A DNA stretch of 64,000 bases, taken from NCBI GenBank assembly GCA_964539825.1, contig CAZIKF010000012.1:1-64000 (forward strand), written 5' to 3'. A program made the translations under genes and the position numbers. Below are positions 17,888 through 27,169 of the stretch, piece by piece. Numbering within the stretch: the stretch's first letter is position 1; each line of letters begins with the position of its first letter. The stretch is from CAZIKF01 sp964539825. Its GTDB lineage: Bacteria; Muiribacteriota; UBA6191. Under the pieces are notes generated by a model. That model saw only the letters and a program-made list of their open reading frames with translations, had not been told where the DNA came from and ran no database searches.

Positions 17888-20506
17888 CTATACACCGCCA
17901 AAATCAAGGAACTCCCTGGGTTTGAAAGAATCGGTGCCCAGGAGAATATTAGAGGATTCGAGATCTTTTGTATCCTCCTTCTTATCATGATAAAGACGCC
18001 CGAGGCCTACGTCCAGGTACACTTTGAGGCCTGTTCGCTCCAGAGTGAGGTTAGCTCGGTTCATAAACTCGTAGTTTCCACACCAGGAACAATCATCCGC
18101 CAGAAGCCAGCCGCCCTTATGTCCGTCATTCATATCCACGTTATTTTCATCATCGAAATGTTTGGCAACATAGCGGTAATTTTCGTATTCATCGGAAAAC
18201 CAATTCTTTTTAAACCCGCCTTGTTTGAGATCTCCGGCCACTCGATCATGGCAGCAAAAGCTCATGCGCCCATCCACCCAGGTTCGGGAAAAGAAGTAGC
18301 CCACGAAGCAACCGGTGTTGTTGTAGAGATTATAGGCCCAGTCGCAGGACTTAAGATCAGAGTCCTTTTCATGAAAGTCGAGTAGCTGGGTAAGTTGGAA
18401 TTCGAAATTTTCAAGGAGGGTGATGCCTCCCTTGTGAGCCCGGTCTCGGATCTCAGGAAGGAGTGAATAAAGGTGCCGGATCTGAGCACTGGTTAGCATC
18501 ATGTGATCGGTTTGCTCGTTTCCATAATGCATGATTTGAAAACGAAGCTCATCGACCCCCAGGTCAACGGCCAGATCTACCATGTCCAAAACTTCATGGA
18601 CATTTACACCGGACAAAACGTTGACGGAGACGATGACAGGATCTTTCTTAGCGGAAGAATTGCGATACTCAAGCAGTTCTCTCATCTGGTTCACTACCCT
18701 GGGAAAAGTCTTTTCATTGGAGCCAGGATGCTGAATGATCCAGGTAGGCGTAGATGCTGACTGGACACTCCAGTAGATTTTGTCTACACCAAGGTCCACA
18801 AGTTGGTGCGAGTTTTTCTCATAAAGGAGTAATCCATTGGTAAACAGGATGATATGCATATCTTTGGATTTGATCATTTCAATCATTTCCATGATTTTGG
18901 GGTGCATGAGCGGTTCACCGCCCCCGGTGAGCAGGATATCTTCGGTTGTATGGGATTTTTGGAGATCTTCTACCATGTGTGTGAAGAGTTCAAAATCTAC
19001 TGAAAGCTCATCCCACCCGTTTTCAGCCCAGGGTCGATCAGAGATTAGCGGGGTGTGATAGCCGCAAAATGTGCACTTTGTATTGCATTTTGAGGTGACA
19101 TCTATATGGACTGTGTGCGGTCCCACAAAGGCGTGGTCAGAAAGGATTCCCAGGAGGCGCAGAAAGTAGATCCATTGGCTCTCCTTGGCATGAGTTTCAC
19201 CCTTAAAACTGTCTTTAGACCTGGAGACGATTCGCAGGATCTCCAAGATGCTGGAATCAGCGAATTCCAGGTGAAAGGAGGGCTCCCTCGATTGAACTTG
19301 AAGAAGGAATTCCATCAGGGAGTTGGTCAAATCCCTCTGTTCAATTACATCGAAATCATTGACAGCGTTTCCGTAGATTTCCTCCACGATGCTTCCTACC
19401 CGGAAGAAGTTATAGGGCGAGATGAGAAGAGCGTGATGGCCAGCTCTTAACTGATCGATCTCTTTTACGGATTCCTGGGTGTCGCGAAGGATTTTTTGGT
19501 GAATTCTTGGCTTTGTATCCCCAAACCAGTTCGGATGGGAGAGGTCGAGGTGTTTCACGGCGATCATGGTCCCAATGACTTCATGGAAATAAAAGTGCAG
19601 GAACCGGAGAGTTGAGGGAGTGGAGTCATAGACCCCCTGAACAAAACCCGCTAAAAAGGGAGGATCATAAAAGGGGGGCCAATCCACGTGATGCATGGAG
19701 CCTTTCAGTCCCAGGTCTTTCAGCGCTTGCCAGACATGCTTTCCTCTTACACTCACTTCATTAGCGGAGAGAAAATAATTGACCCTGCCAATGCCAAGGT
19801 TAATCGCCTTCATCCCCGACTCTAAAAGCTCCTCGGCGCTAAGAAACTCCTGCACATGGCAGACTCCCTCGGCGATAGCCATCTTTGCAGGGAGCTCTCC
19901 AAAAACATAAATTTGGGAATATTTCCGCATCAGGTCCGGATTAAGAGAACCAGAATTCAAGTGTCGTCCCTGTACGAGCATCTCTTTGCGCTCCCTGGGA
20001 ATTTCGGGGAGAAGAGACTCTTTCATTCCCTCGCTATAAATCTCAAGATTTTTGCGGCCGCGAGTCACCTGTGAATTCAAACCTGAACTCTGATTGATAA
20101 GGCTCAGGGCAGGAGGACCAAAGGGTTGGCCTGAAATTCCTGAGATCAGATCCAGGGCCTTCTCTTGACTGAGCCCGGAGAACTGGATTTTCCAGAGAAG
20201 AAACAAGAAAAAAGTATCCGCGTGAAACATTTTGGATTGAAGAACTTTTCTGGAATCATGCAAATAATCCAGGTATCGATGGAAAATATCAGATGTTGGA
20301 ACCACGGAAAAATTAGCGGGGGGAGAGTCAATTTCTGGAAAGTTTTCTTTTACCAGAGTCCCAACCTGAAAGAAGTTGTAGCGATGGATCACGATGGTGG
20401 TCTCTTCACTGGGAGAAACCATTTGTGTCCAATGGCGGTCGCCGTCACTAAACCTTTGGGTCCAGAGACTATTTAACTTGGGATCTGTATGATGAAGCGG
20501 GATCAA
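17888..20506 (-). CDS. Large radical SAM/SPASM protein with duplicated N-terminal domain (872 aa)
   Basis: One radical SAM domain has its cluster motif KCNTKCTFC at Cys 474, 478 and 481, followed by LLTGGGEPLMHP. A SPASM-like tail has CDWAYNLYNNTGCFVGYFF, FCCHDR and DDCSWCGNY. Two copies of the YNFFxVG domain stand before it (about residues 40-140 and 360-460). Between them lies a roughly 200-residue segment of unknown type (IYVFGELPAKMAIAEG, VDWPPFYDPPFLAGFVQG). The frame is open further upstream to 20623 inside the neighbour. I prefer the TTG at 20506, preceded by GGAG and overlapping the neighbour's TGA (TTGA), because it gives the LIPL start shared with the next protein. Product unknown. 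Same transcription unit as the double radical SAM gene. Confidence 0.8.
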   Translation of the reverse strand: MIPLHHTDPKLNSLWTQRFSDGDRHWTQMVSPSEETTIVIHRYNFFQVGTLVKENFPEIDSPPANFSVVPTSDIFHRYLDYLHDSRKVLQSKMFHADTFFLFLLWKIQFSGLSQEKALDLISGISGQPFGPPALSLINQSSGLNSQVTRGRKNLEIYSEGMKESLLPEIPRERKEMLVQGRHLNSGSLNPDLMRKYSQIYVFGELPAKMAIAEGVCHVQEFLSAEELLESGMKAINLGIGRVNYFLSANEVSVRGKHVWQALKDLGLKGSMHHVDWPPFYDPPFLAGFVQGVYDSTPSTLRFLHFYFHEVIGTMIAVKHLDLSHPNWFGDTKPRIHQKILRDTQESVKEIDQLRAGHHALLISPYNFFRVGSIVEEIYGNAVNDFDVIEQRDLTNSLMEFLLQVQSREPSFHLEFADSSILEILRIVSRSKDSFKGETHAKESQWIYFLRLLGILSDHAFVGPHTVHIDVTSKCNTKCTFCGYHTPLISDRPWAENGWDELSVDFELFTHMVEDLQKSHTTEDILLTGGGEPLMHPKIMEMIEMIKSKDMHIILFTNGLLLYEKNSHQLVDLGVDKIYWSVQSASTPTWIIQHPGSNEKTFPRVVNQMRELLEYRNSSAKKDPVIVSVNVLSGVNVHEVLDMVDLAVDLGVDELRFQIMHYGNEQTDHMMLTSAQIRHLYSLLPEIRDRAHKGGITLLENFEFQLTQLLDFHEKDSDLKSCDWAYNLYNNTGCFVGYFFSRTWVDGRMSFCCHDRVAGDLKQGGFKKNWFSDEYENYRYVAKHFDDENNVDMNDGHKGGWLLADDCSWCGNYEFMNRANLTLERTGLKVYLDVGLGRLYHDKKEDTKDLESSNILLGTDSFKPREFLDFGGV

Positions 20507-21696
20507 CTGGGTCTCCGCGACATCAGATAGCGATGGAGCAGGGAGGAACCAATGTGATATCCAAGGAGCATTACAGCAAGGGGAAGTCGAACCAGGTAGG
20601 TAATCACGAAGTCGTAAGCCCATTGCATCATGACAAACGGAATTTGTGAGCGATAGCGCTGGAGTCTCATCTGGAGATCATGAATGGTACGGTTGAGCTC
20701 TTCCACCTGTACGGTACTGCCAGGCACCTCCTGGGGTTTTTCTTCCAAAGCAGTCTGAAGTTGGGAAATCTTCTCTAATGCACTCTTTTCTTGAGCCTCA
20801 AGCTGAGTTTTTTGTTCTTGCAAAACCGAAAGTTGCCCTTTGAGCTGAGCCCCGCCTTCACGTTCTAAACCATCTGCTCTTTTTCTCAACCCCTCAATAT
20901 CCGCTATAAGCTTTTCGATTTCCTGCGTAAAGGCCTTGCGCATCCACAGAAGCTCGCTTTCGCGCTGTTCTACCAGATCATTACGGACTTCATCGAGGTT
21001 CTTCCGGTAGGAATCGTCAAGCTTGGAGATCAGAGACTGGCTCTTTGGGGTAACTTCTGGTTCCTGCAAAAATTGCTGAAATTCCTTATTTTTAGCCAGG
21101 GAGGCAGAAACTGTAGAGTTCTTTTGGGTAGTCAGAAGAGAAGCTTGTAGTTTTTTTATTCCAAGAATTTCCTGGTATTTTTCAAAGAACTCTAATTCGG
21201 CGGGATCCTGGGTGATGAAAAAATCAACCTGACCTGGAGTGGTAAAGAGGATTTTTTGATACTTCATAGATCGAGCTGAATTGAGTGGCGAAGGAAGGAA
21301 ACCTGAATAGAGGATCGTGGGAATCTTATCATTATGAACCAGATCCAAAACCTCCCAGCCGCAAGCGACGATCAAATCAACCTCTCGATTGAGAAAAAGG
21401 TCTTTGGTTCGATCCATGGATACGGGAGTGATCTTAAAGCTGGTGGGATCAAGATACTCACGGGTGAGATGATTGCCGGTTTCTATCCAGCAGACTTCGA
21501 TGTCAAAGCCCTGTACAAGGAACTCATGGAACTTTTCCAAAGAACTTAAGATATTGGAGAGGTGGGGGTTTTCGGTACCTGAAAATCCCTTTGTTTCCCA
21601 GATATAGGGAAGTAGATATAGTACCTGTAAGCGTCGTTGATTTGGGAAATGCTGCCACGACGCAGTCGGAGTTTGACCTGTTGCTGGTGAGTTCAT
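20503..21696 (-). CDS. Coiled-coil protein with C-terminal membrane anchor, unknown function
   Basis: Not recognised. Of 397 residues, about 20-190 look globular (LQVLYLLPYIWETKGFSG, VDLIVACGWEVLD, IPTILYSGFLPSP), reminiscent of the N-terminal half of a GT-B-like fold but without a clear donor-binding half. Residues about 220-350 form a long charged coiled coil. A hydrophobic segment near the end (FVITYLVRLPLAVMLLGYHIG) could anchor it in the membrane. The ATG at 21696 follows GAGGGAAAG and starts 10 nt after the pilT stop. A longer frame to 21774 lies inside pilT. The stop overlaps the start of the 872-residue radical SAM gene, so the three are probably translationally coupled. Confidence 0.75.
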   Translation of the reverse strand: MNSPATGQTPTASWQHFPNQRRLQVLYLLPYIWETKGFSGTENPHLSNILSSLEKFHEFLVQGFDIEVCWIETGNHLTREYLDPTSFKITPVSMDRTKDLFLNREVDLIVACGWEVLDLVHNDKIPTILYSGFLPSPLNSARSMKYQKILFTTPGQVDFFITQDPAELEFFEKYQEILGIKKLQASLLTTQKNSTVSASLAKNKEFQQFLQEPEVTPKSQSLISKLDDSYRKNLDEVRNDLVEQRESELLWMRKAFTQEIEKLIADIEGLRKRADGLEREGGAQLKGQLSVLQEQKTQLEAQEKSALEKISQLQTALEEKPQEVPGSTVQVEELNRTIHDLQMRLQRYRSQIPFVMMQWAYDFVITYLVRLPLAVMLLGYHIGSSLLHRYLMSRRPS

Positions 21697-21706
21697 AAGC
21701 TTTCCC

Positions 21707-22828
21707 TCAGTCGGCGAAAATATTGCCGCTATATTCAGGGTCCTCATATTCATGATAAGCGGAACTCTCTCCAAGAGCTAGTTCTACACCGAAATCATCC
21801 GCATTAGAACTGGCTCTGCGAGCATAGCTTTCATCGACTAATCCAGCCTTTACAAGCTCCAAAAGATGCTGGGAGAAGGTCTGTGTACCATACTGATTTT
21901 TACCTTCCGCGATGTACTTGGGGATCAGATCAGTCTTATTTGGATCAAGAATACAGTCTTTGATGACCTTGGTATTGAGCATGATTTCCACGGCAGCTAC
22001 ACGGGAATCCATACCTTTACGGGGAACAAGCCTCTGGGAGGCAATAGCATTAAGATTGTCTGCCATTCGGATCCGGACAATATCCTGCTCTTCGGCAGGA
22101 AACACTGAAATCAATCTACCAATGGTTTTAGCGGCATCAGGGGTGTGAGCAGTGGATAACACCAGGTGACCGGTTTCGGCTGCTTTCAAAGCGGTATCAA
22201 TGGTTTCAGCATCTCGCATCTCACCGATTAGAATTACATCAGGATCCTGACGCAGTGCTGCTCGAAGCCCATCATGAAAGTTATTGGTATCGTTTCCGAT
22301 TTCACGCTGAGTGATGGAACACTTATTGTCACGGTAGAGAAATTCTATGGGGTCTTCCAGGGTAATGACGTGTCGATTGTGTTTCTCATTCATTTCCTGA
22401 ATCAGGGCTGCCAGGGTGGAGGATTTACCGCTTCCTGTGACACCTGTAATCAGGGTGAGCCCCCTTTCATGATCTGCCAGCGTTTTTAAGATAGGGGGTA
22501 AGAGAAGAGATTCCACTGTAGGGATCCCAAAGGCAATGACCCGCATGACGATCATAAAGGATCCACGTTGGCGAAAAATACTAACGCGGAAGCGTCCTAC
22601 CTTTGGGATTCCATAAGAGCAGTCGTATTCCTTGAGACTGCTGATGTCGTCGCGAACATGGGGATCGACTATGATCTTTTGAGCAATTGCCTGAACTTGC
22701 TGGGGCGTGAGTCGTTCATTTGAAATAGCTTCCAAGGTTCCGTTTATGCGGGCCCTGATTACATCTCCAGTCTTGATATGAAGATCCGAAGCACCTTTTC
22801 GAACGGCATTTGAAATGAGATTAAGCAT
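21707..22828 (-). CDS. pilT: PilT-type twitching motility / retraction ATPase
   Basis: PilT is a hexameric AAA-like ATPase that retracts type IV pili. The 373-residue protein shows the PilT N-terminal domain (ASDLHIKTGDVIRARING), Walker A GVTGSGKSST near residue 130, the Asp box, the Walker B-like ILIGEMRDAETIDTAL, and the His box GHLVLSTAHT. The C-terminal tail is acidic and Tyr-rich, longer than in compact PilT proteins. The ATG at 22828 has AGGAG six bases upstream. No pilin or other pilus gene is in the window. It heads a minus-strand run with the coiled-coil protein and two radical SAM genes. PilU is an alternative subfamily name. Confidence 0.92.
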   Translation of the reverse strand: MLNLISNAVRKGASDLHIKTGDVIRARINGTLEAISNERLTPQQVQAIAQKIIVDPHVRDDISSLKEYDCSYGIPKVGRFRVSIFRQRGSFMIVMRVIAFGIPTVESLLLPPILKTLADHERGLTLITGVTGSGKSSTLAALIQEMNEKHNRHVITLEDPIEFLYRDNKCSITQREIGNDTNNFHDGLRAALRQDPDVILIGEMRDAETIDTALKAAETGHLVLSTAHTPDAAKTIGRLISVFPAEEQDIVRIRMADNLNAIASQRLVPRKGMDSRVAAVEIMLNTKVIKDCILDPNKTDLIPKYIAEGKNQYGTQTFSQHLLELVKAGLVDESYARRASSNADDFGVELALGESSAYHEYEDPEYSGNIFAD

Positions 22829-22866
22829 GAAGGACTCCTGTCACTGCCTCTTCCATTTTAACTTAT

Positions 22867-23031
22867 GTGAACCGAGAACCGAAACTTTGATGGTGATTTG
22901 TGTGCCCATAAGCAGCGCCTACTCGACGATCACTCCTTGACCTATGCGCTGCATAGCCCTGCGTCGCGATCCCCGACTATGCACTACTTCTGATCACCCA
23001 ATCTACCATCACGTTTCAGCTCTCGGTTCAC
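22867..23031. repeat. 165-bp inverted-repeat element in the pilT upstream gap
   Basis: GTGAACCGAGA (22867-22877) and TCTCGGTTCAC (23021-23031) are perfect 11-bp inverted ends. Beyond them the arms keep matching imperfectly for about 32 bp (both contain GAAAC and a TGATGGT block). Inside lies a second nested pairing, GCAGCGC with GCGCTGC, and a short CTATGC-gct-GCATAG hairpin. No reading frame explains it. Possible identities are a MITE or REP-like genomic repeat, or a structured RNA upstream of pilT. Only one copy is visible in this window. The rest of the 22829-23193 gap shows nothing else I can support. Confidence 0.55.
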
Positions 23032-23193
23032 GATGAACCGAAGTAGAGAGCAGTAGTGATGGAGCCTTCCCTTTCATTGATTTGGAAGTTGAACCGCTCC
23101 GGGTTTTCGGGAGAGCGCCCTGGTTGGGTCTGCAGATAGGATGACGGGCTTGCATTAATTCTCTCGTTTTGGGATAGCTAAAGAAACCTGGTA

Positions 23194-24675
23194 CTAGAGT
23201 TCCTGTAGATCTTGTAAAATTCTTTGCTTCTTTTCAATTCGATCTTTGTATTCTTTGCGTCGCTCCAACATTCCTGGACATGCGGATAGTTTCTCCAAAA
23301 GAGTCAGTGCCTCTTCGTATTGTCCCCTGCTTTCACAGACACGAGCCAGTCCGACGATGGCCTGAACCGAATCGGGGTAGAGGGTGTGAGCCTTCTTAAA
23401 AGCATCATGAGCGAACTGAAATTCTCTCTTCCTCAGGTAAGACTCGCCAAGATCGATATATGCATGGGCGTTCTCTTCATCGTCTACGAAAATCGGTTCA
23501 TTCTCTCCATGTGAATCCATTAAGAGTTTGGTCCCGCATTGAGCACAAAACTGAGAATGTTCAGTTCCTTCTGTACCGCAGTTATGACAATGCACGGGAT
23601 TCTTTGAGACAATTACACTGGCCTTTCGAAAAACTTTGCCCATTCGTAGAAATCCTGGCACGGTCTCCCTGAAGACTGTGTCGTGCACAGAGTGGGTGGA
23701 ATAAACTGCGTCAATACAATGATGTTTGTTAGGATCAAATGATTCTCCGAGGGATTCAAAAGGTTCCAGGCCAAACTGTGAACTCAACTCCAAGACTGAG
23801 TTTTGGAGGATACTGACTGGTGAGTCCGGTTCCTGGGAACGGGCAAGATTTGCACAACCCTGGTACAGGTCAAGTATGGAATCAAGCAATTCCACTGTGG
23901 CATCCTTTGATGCACGTGAGGACGCGGATCTGGTCAGGGATTTGAGTTCTGATTCCAACATCTCAATTCTATTTCGCAGAGTTTCATTTTCCACCAGGAT
24001 GGTGTCATCGGTACCCTCTGCTGGGAGTGAGCTTAAACTGGATTCTCGCAGAGATTTAATCAGGCCATCTTTTTCTTCTAATTCGGCCTCAAGCTCGGCG
24101 ATTTTTTGCGGAGATGCTTCCGTCGACTCTCGTTCCAGCCCATGGAGTTCTTCACGGCTCTGGACACTTTGATTCTTGTAGAATTCAAGTTGCTCGAGGG
24201 AGTTTTTGAGATCCTCCTCTAATCCTTTGATAGTAGATCTGGCTGCCTCCAGGGCTTCGGAACCAATGGTGGGGGTCAGCATTTCAGCACTACCGCCCTC
24301 ACCAAGAACGGTTTCATAAGTTTCAATCTTATCGTTTAGTTCATGAAGATGATCGTTGTATTTGGTTTTGATCTGGCGTATTTCCTGGTTCTTATTGCGG
24401 AGTTTTTCCTGAAGTTCTAAAACTTCGCCTTCTAATTCATCTGTAGTAGAACCAGGGGAATCGGGCTTGGTTTCTACCTGGGATTGCAGGCTCATGATGA
24501 TTTTGTCTTTTTCCTCAATGAGCTTGGATACATCCTCGGCGCCCCTTGCTTTGAGCTGGAGATGTAATAGCCCTATGGCACCCTTTTGGTGTTCTAGCTG
24601 GCGTACTATCTTGCGATAGACGGTTTCCTCTAGTTCTTGAAAATTGGGGACATCAGCTATTGAACTTTGCGGCAT
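23194..24675 (-). CDS. Coiled-coil / GrpE-like / zinc-ribbon / TPR fusion protein (493 aa)
   Basis: Residues about 1-290 are heptad-rich coiled coil. About 296-360 match the GrpE head domain: FGLEPFESLGESFDPNKHHC followed by VPGFLRMGKVFRKASVIVSK, like the FGVE...DPN.H...GY...GR..R.A.V.V pattern of GrpE. Then a zinc ribbon (CHNCGTEG...CAQCG, about 363-381) and two or three TPR motifs to the C-terminus. A GrpE head suggests contact with a DnaK/Hsp70; the zinc ribbon and TPR suggest client or partner binding. No dnaK or dnaJ is in the window, and a housekeeping grpE may exist elsewhere. The ATG at 24675 lies 3 nt after the dxs stop with GAGGAA upstream. Domain calls are by eye. Confidence 0.7.
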   Translation of the reverse strand: MPQSSIADVPNFQELEETVYRKIVRQLEHQKGAIGLLHLQLKARGAEDVSKLIEEKDKIIMSLQSQVETKPDSPGSTTDELEGEVLELQEKLRNKNQEIRQIKTKYNDHLHELNDKIETYETVLGEGGSAEMLTPTIGSEALEAARSTIKGLEEDLKNSLEQLEFYKNQSVQSREELHGLERESTEASPQKIAELEAELEEKDGLIKSLRESSLSSLPAEGTDDTILVENETLRNRIEMLESELKSLTRSASSRASKDATVELLDSILDLYQGCANLARSQEPDSPVSILQNSVLELSSQFGLEPFESLGESFDPNKHHCIDAVYSTHSVHDTVFRETVPGFLRMGKVFRKASVIVSKNPVHCHNCGTEGTEHSQFCAQCGTKLLMDSHGENEPIFVDDEENAHAYIDLGESYLRKREFQFAHDAFKKAHTLYPDSVQAIVGLARVCESRGQYEEALTLLEKLSACPGMLERRKEYKDRIEKKQRILQDLQEL

Positions 24676-24678
24676 TGA

Positions 24679-26685
24679 TCATTCCTCTTTCACTTCGTTT
24701 TGGATCCACTTCCAGATTGTCTCAAAAATTGTGGAAGGATCCAACCCAACTTCTTGGTAAAGTTCCGAAACGCTGCCATGAAAGATAAATTCATCGGGAA
24801 TTCCGACCTGTAGAACGCTGGCCTTTACGCCTCTTTCATGGAGAAGCTCCAGCACTCCAGATCCAAAACCGCCCTTGACAGTTCCTTCCTCTATTGTGAC
24901 CAGTTTACCTGTTCTTGAGGCCTGCTCCAGAATCATTTCTTCATCCAATGGTTTTACAAATCGAGCGTTGATAAGACCTGCTTCAATTCCAACTTTCTTG
25001 AGAAGTTCTACAATTTGGCGAGAGGTCTCCACCATACTTCCTATAGCCACAATGGTCAGATCCTTACCTTCCTCAATCAGAATTCCTTTGCCGATTTCGA
25101 TTCTTTGATCGGCCTGGGAAATATCCTTTCCAGGTCCGGAGCCTCGGGGGTATCGAACTGAGATAGGACCCTCGCGATAAGCAGCCATGGTATTTAACAT
25201 GGAGACGAATTCTTGTTCATCCGCCGGGGCCATAGAAATGAGATTCGGTAAGCAGCGCAGGTACGCATAGTCAAAGACCCCATGGTGGGTAGGGCCGTCA
25301 GCTCCCACAAGTCCGGCGCGGTCCAAACAGAAGCGCACCGGTAAATTCTGTAAGCAGACATCATGGATGATCTGATCGAAGGCTCGCTGCAGAAATGTGG
25401 AATAGATGGCTACGAAGGGGGTTAAGCCTGAATGGGCCATTCCTGCCCCCAGGGTAACGCCGTGCTGCTCTGCCATGGCTACATCAAAAAACCTGGAGGG
25501 ATGCCTTTCCTTAAATGGAGTGAGACCGGTGCCGTCTGGCATAGCTGCAGTGATAGCACAAATTTTTTCATCCTCTTCAGCCATTGAGGCCAGATGCTGT
25601 CCAAAGATCTTGCTATAGGCAGGGGGACTGGGTTTTTTTATGAAAGTCTCTCGGACCGGATCAAAGGGTCCGCCACCATGCCACTGGGCTCCGGCTGAGG
25701 TGGTGTCTTCGGCTGCGGTGAAGCCTTTTCCTTTCGTTGTTTTCAGGTGGAGGATTACAGGTTTGGTGACCTCCTTAGCCTCATTTAGCAGCTCTACCAA
25801 TGCCCCAATGTTATGGCCGTCTACCGGTCCCATGTAACGAATTCCCAGTTCCTCAAACAAAATCCCCGGGGTAAGGAGATATTTAAAACTGTTTTTCATT
25901 TTGGACATAATCGTATAGAGGCGATTTCCGTAGAACGGAATATCTTTGACGAGGTGCTTCAGGTACTCCTTTGAGGAACGAAAGTGGGGCTCACTGCGAA
26001 GTTTGTCAAAGTACCTTGAAAATCCGCCCACATTCGGGGCGATAGACATGCCATTATCATTGAGCACCACGATGACGCGGGACTTTTGATGCCCCATATG
26101 GTTCAGGGCCTCAAGGGCCATCCCTTCAGTAAGTGCACCATCGCCTATAACAGGGATCACGTGGTGATCTAATCCGGAGAGATCTCGCGCCAGTGCTTTT
26201 CCGAGTGCTGAGGAAAGAGAAGCGCCTCCATGGCCAGTGGTGAAGAGATCATACACCGACTCATCACGATGGGAAAATCCAGAAAGACCTCGGTATTTAC
26301 GAAGAGTGCTAAAGAGATCTTTACGACCCGTGAGAATCTTGTGGACATAGGCCTGGTGCCCCACATCAAAAATTAACTCATCCCGGGGAAAACTAAATAC
26401 TTTGTGCAAAGCCAGGGTGATTTCCACGATTCCCAAATTTGGGGCGAGGTGACCACCTGTACGGGAGAGATTGAGAATGAGAAAATTTCGAATTTCCTGC
26501 GCTAATTTCTCGAGATCTTCCATCTCGAGCTTTTTCATGTCGTGAGGGGTGTAAATTTCGTCCAGGAGCTTATACCGGGGGCTTAGCACCTTTAGCTCAT
26601 TAGGCTTTTGCACCTCAAAACTTTCCGTTTCTTTGAGCGGGTTTCCCTGTTCTCCCTTTTCATCCAATGCCAGTTCGTGGCTCAT
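24679..26685 (-). CDS. dxs: 1-deoxy-D-xylulose-5-phosphate synthase
   Basis: DXS condenses pyruvate and glyceraldehyde 3-phosphate to DXP, the first step of the MEP isoprenoid pathway. The protein shows GGHLAPNLGIVEITLALH, FDVGHQAYVHKILTGR, the TPP motif GDGALTEGMALEALN with NDNGMSIAPNVGG, and the transketolase-type second half (DVAMAEQHGVTLGAGMA, DRAGLVGADGPTHHGVFD). Length is 668, about 40 residues longer than many DXS at the N-terminus. The ATG at 26685 overlaps the end of ispF and follows GAGGGAG. Fully intact. Confidence 0.97.
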   Translation of the reverse strand: MSHELALDEKGEQGNPLKETESFEVQKPNELKVLSPRYKLLDEIYTPHDMKKLEMEDLEKLAQEIRNFLILNLSRTGGHLAPNLGIVEITLALHKVFSFPRDELIFDVGHQAYVHKILTGRKDLFSTLRKYRGLSGFSHRDESVYDLFTTGHGGASLSSALGKALARDLSGLDHHVIPVIGDGALTEGMALEALNHMGHQKSRVIVVLNDNGMSIAPNVGGFSRYFDKLRSEPHFRSSKEYLKHLVKDIPFYGNRLYTIMSKMKNSFKYLLTPGILFEELGIRYMGPVDGHNIGALVELLNEAKEVTKPVILHLKTTKGKGFTAAEDTTSAGAQWHGGGPFDPVRETFIKKPSPPAYSKIFGQHLASMAEEDEKICAITAAMPDGTGLTPFKERHPSRFFDVAMAEQHGVTLGAGMAHSGLTPFVAIYSTFLQRAFDQIIHDVCLQNLPVRFCLDRAGLVGADGPTHHGVFDYAYLRCLPNLISMAPADEQEFVSMLNTMAAYREGPISVRYPRGSGPGKDISQADQRIEIGKGILIEEGKDLTIVAIGSMVETSRQIVELLKKVGIEAGLINARFVKPLDEEMILEQASRTGKLVTIEEGTVKGGFGSGVLELLHERGVKASVLQVGIPDEFIFHGSVSELYQEVGLDPSTIFETIWKWIQNEVKEE

Positions 26686-27169
26686 TTACTCCCTCGATTC
26701 CTTCGATCAGTACGACAACTATTGCTGCAATACCCTCTCTACGTCCTGTAAATCCCATACCCTCAGTGGTTTTACCCTTGAGAGATACCTCTGTACTCTG
26801 AACTGAGCAAAGCCTTGCGATATTCTCTCGAATCCGGGCACTATAGGGTTTAATCTTTGGTTCCTGACAGATGAGAGTTGCATCGATATTAACAACCTTA
26901 AATCGATGTTTACTTAAGAGTCTTAAGGTATAAAGGATCATCTCCTGGCTGTCAATGTTACGTGTGTGTTCTTCACCAGGTGGAAAGTGAGTTCCTAAAT
27001 CATCCGCTCCCATGGCTCCTAGTAATGCGTCGGCCACTGCATGGAGTAGTACATCCGCGTCCGAATGGCCTTCCAGCCCCCTGGGATGCTCAATCTTAAT
27101 CCCCCCCAATTTGAGATCACGCCCATCACAAAATCTGTGCGCATCAAAACCCTGTCCGATTCTGATCAT
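26660..27169 (-). CDS. ispF: 2-C-methyl-D-erythritol 2,4-cyclodiphosphate synthase
   Basis: IspF cyclises CDP-ME 2-phosphate to MEcPP. The 169-residue protein begins MIRIGQGFDAHRF, with the metal ligands Asp and His, and has GHSDADVLLHAVADALLG carrying the third ligand. The flexible loop and the TTEGMGFTGRREGIAA signature are present. The start overlaps the dxr stop (ATGA), and dxs begins inside its last codons. ispD, which often precedes or is fused to ispF, is absent here. Confidence 0.97.
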   Translation of the reverse strand: MIRIGQGFDAHRFCDGRDLKLGGIKIEHPRGLEGHSDADVLLHAVADALLGAMGADDLGTHFPPGEEHTRNIDSQEMILYTLRLLSKHRFKVVNIDATLICQEPKIKPYSARIRENIARLCSVQSTEVSLKGKTTEGMGFTGRREGIAAIVVVLIEGIEGVNEPRTGIG

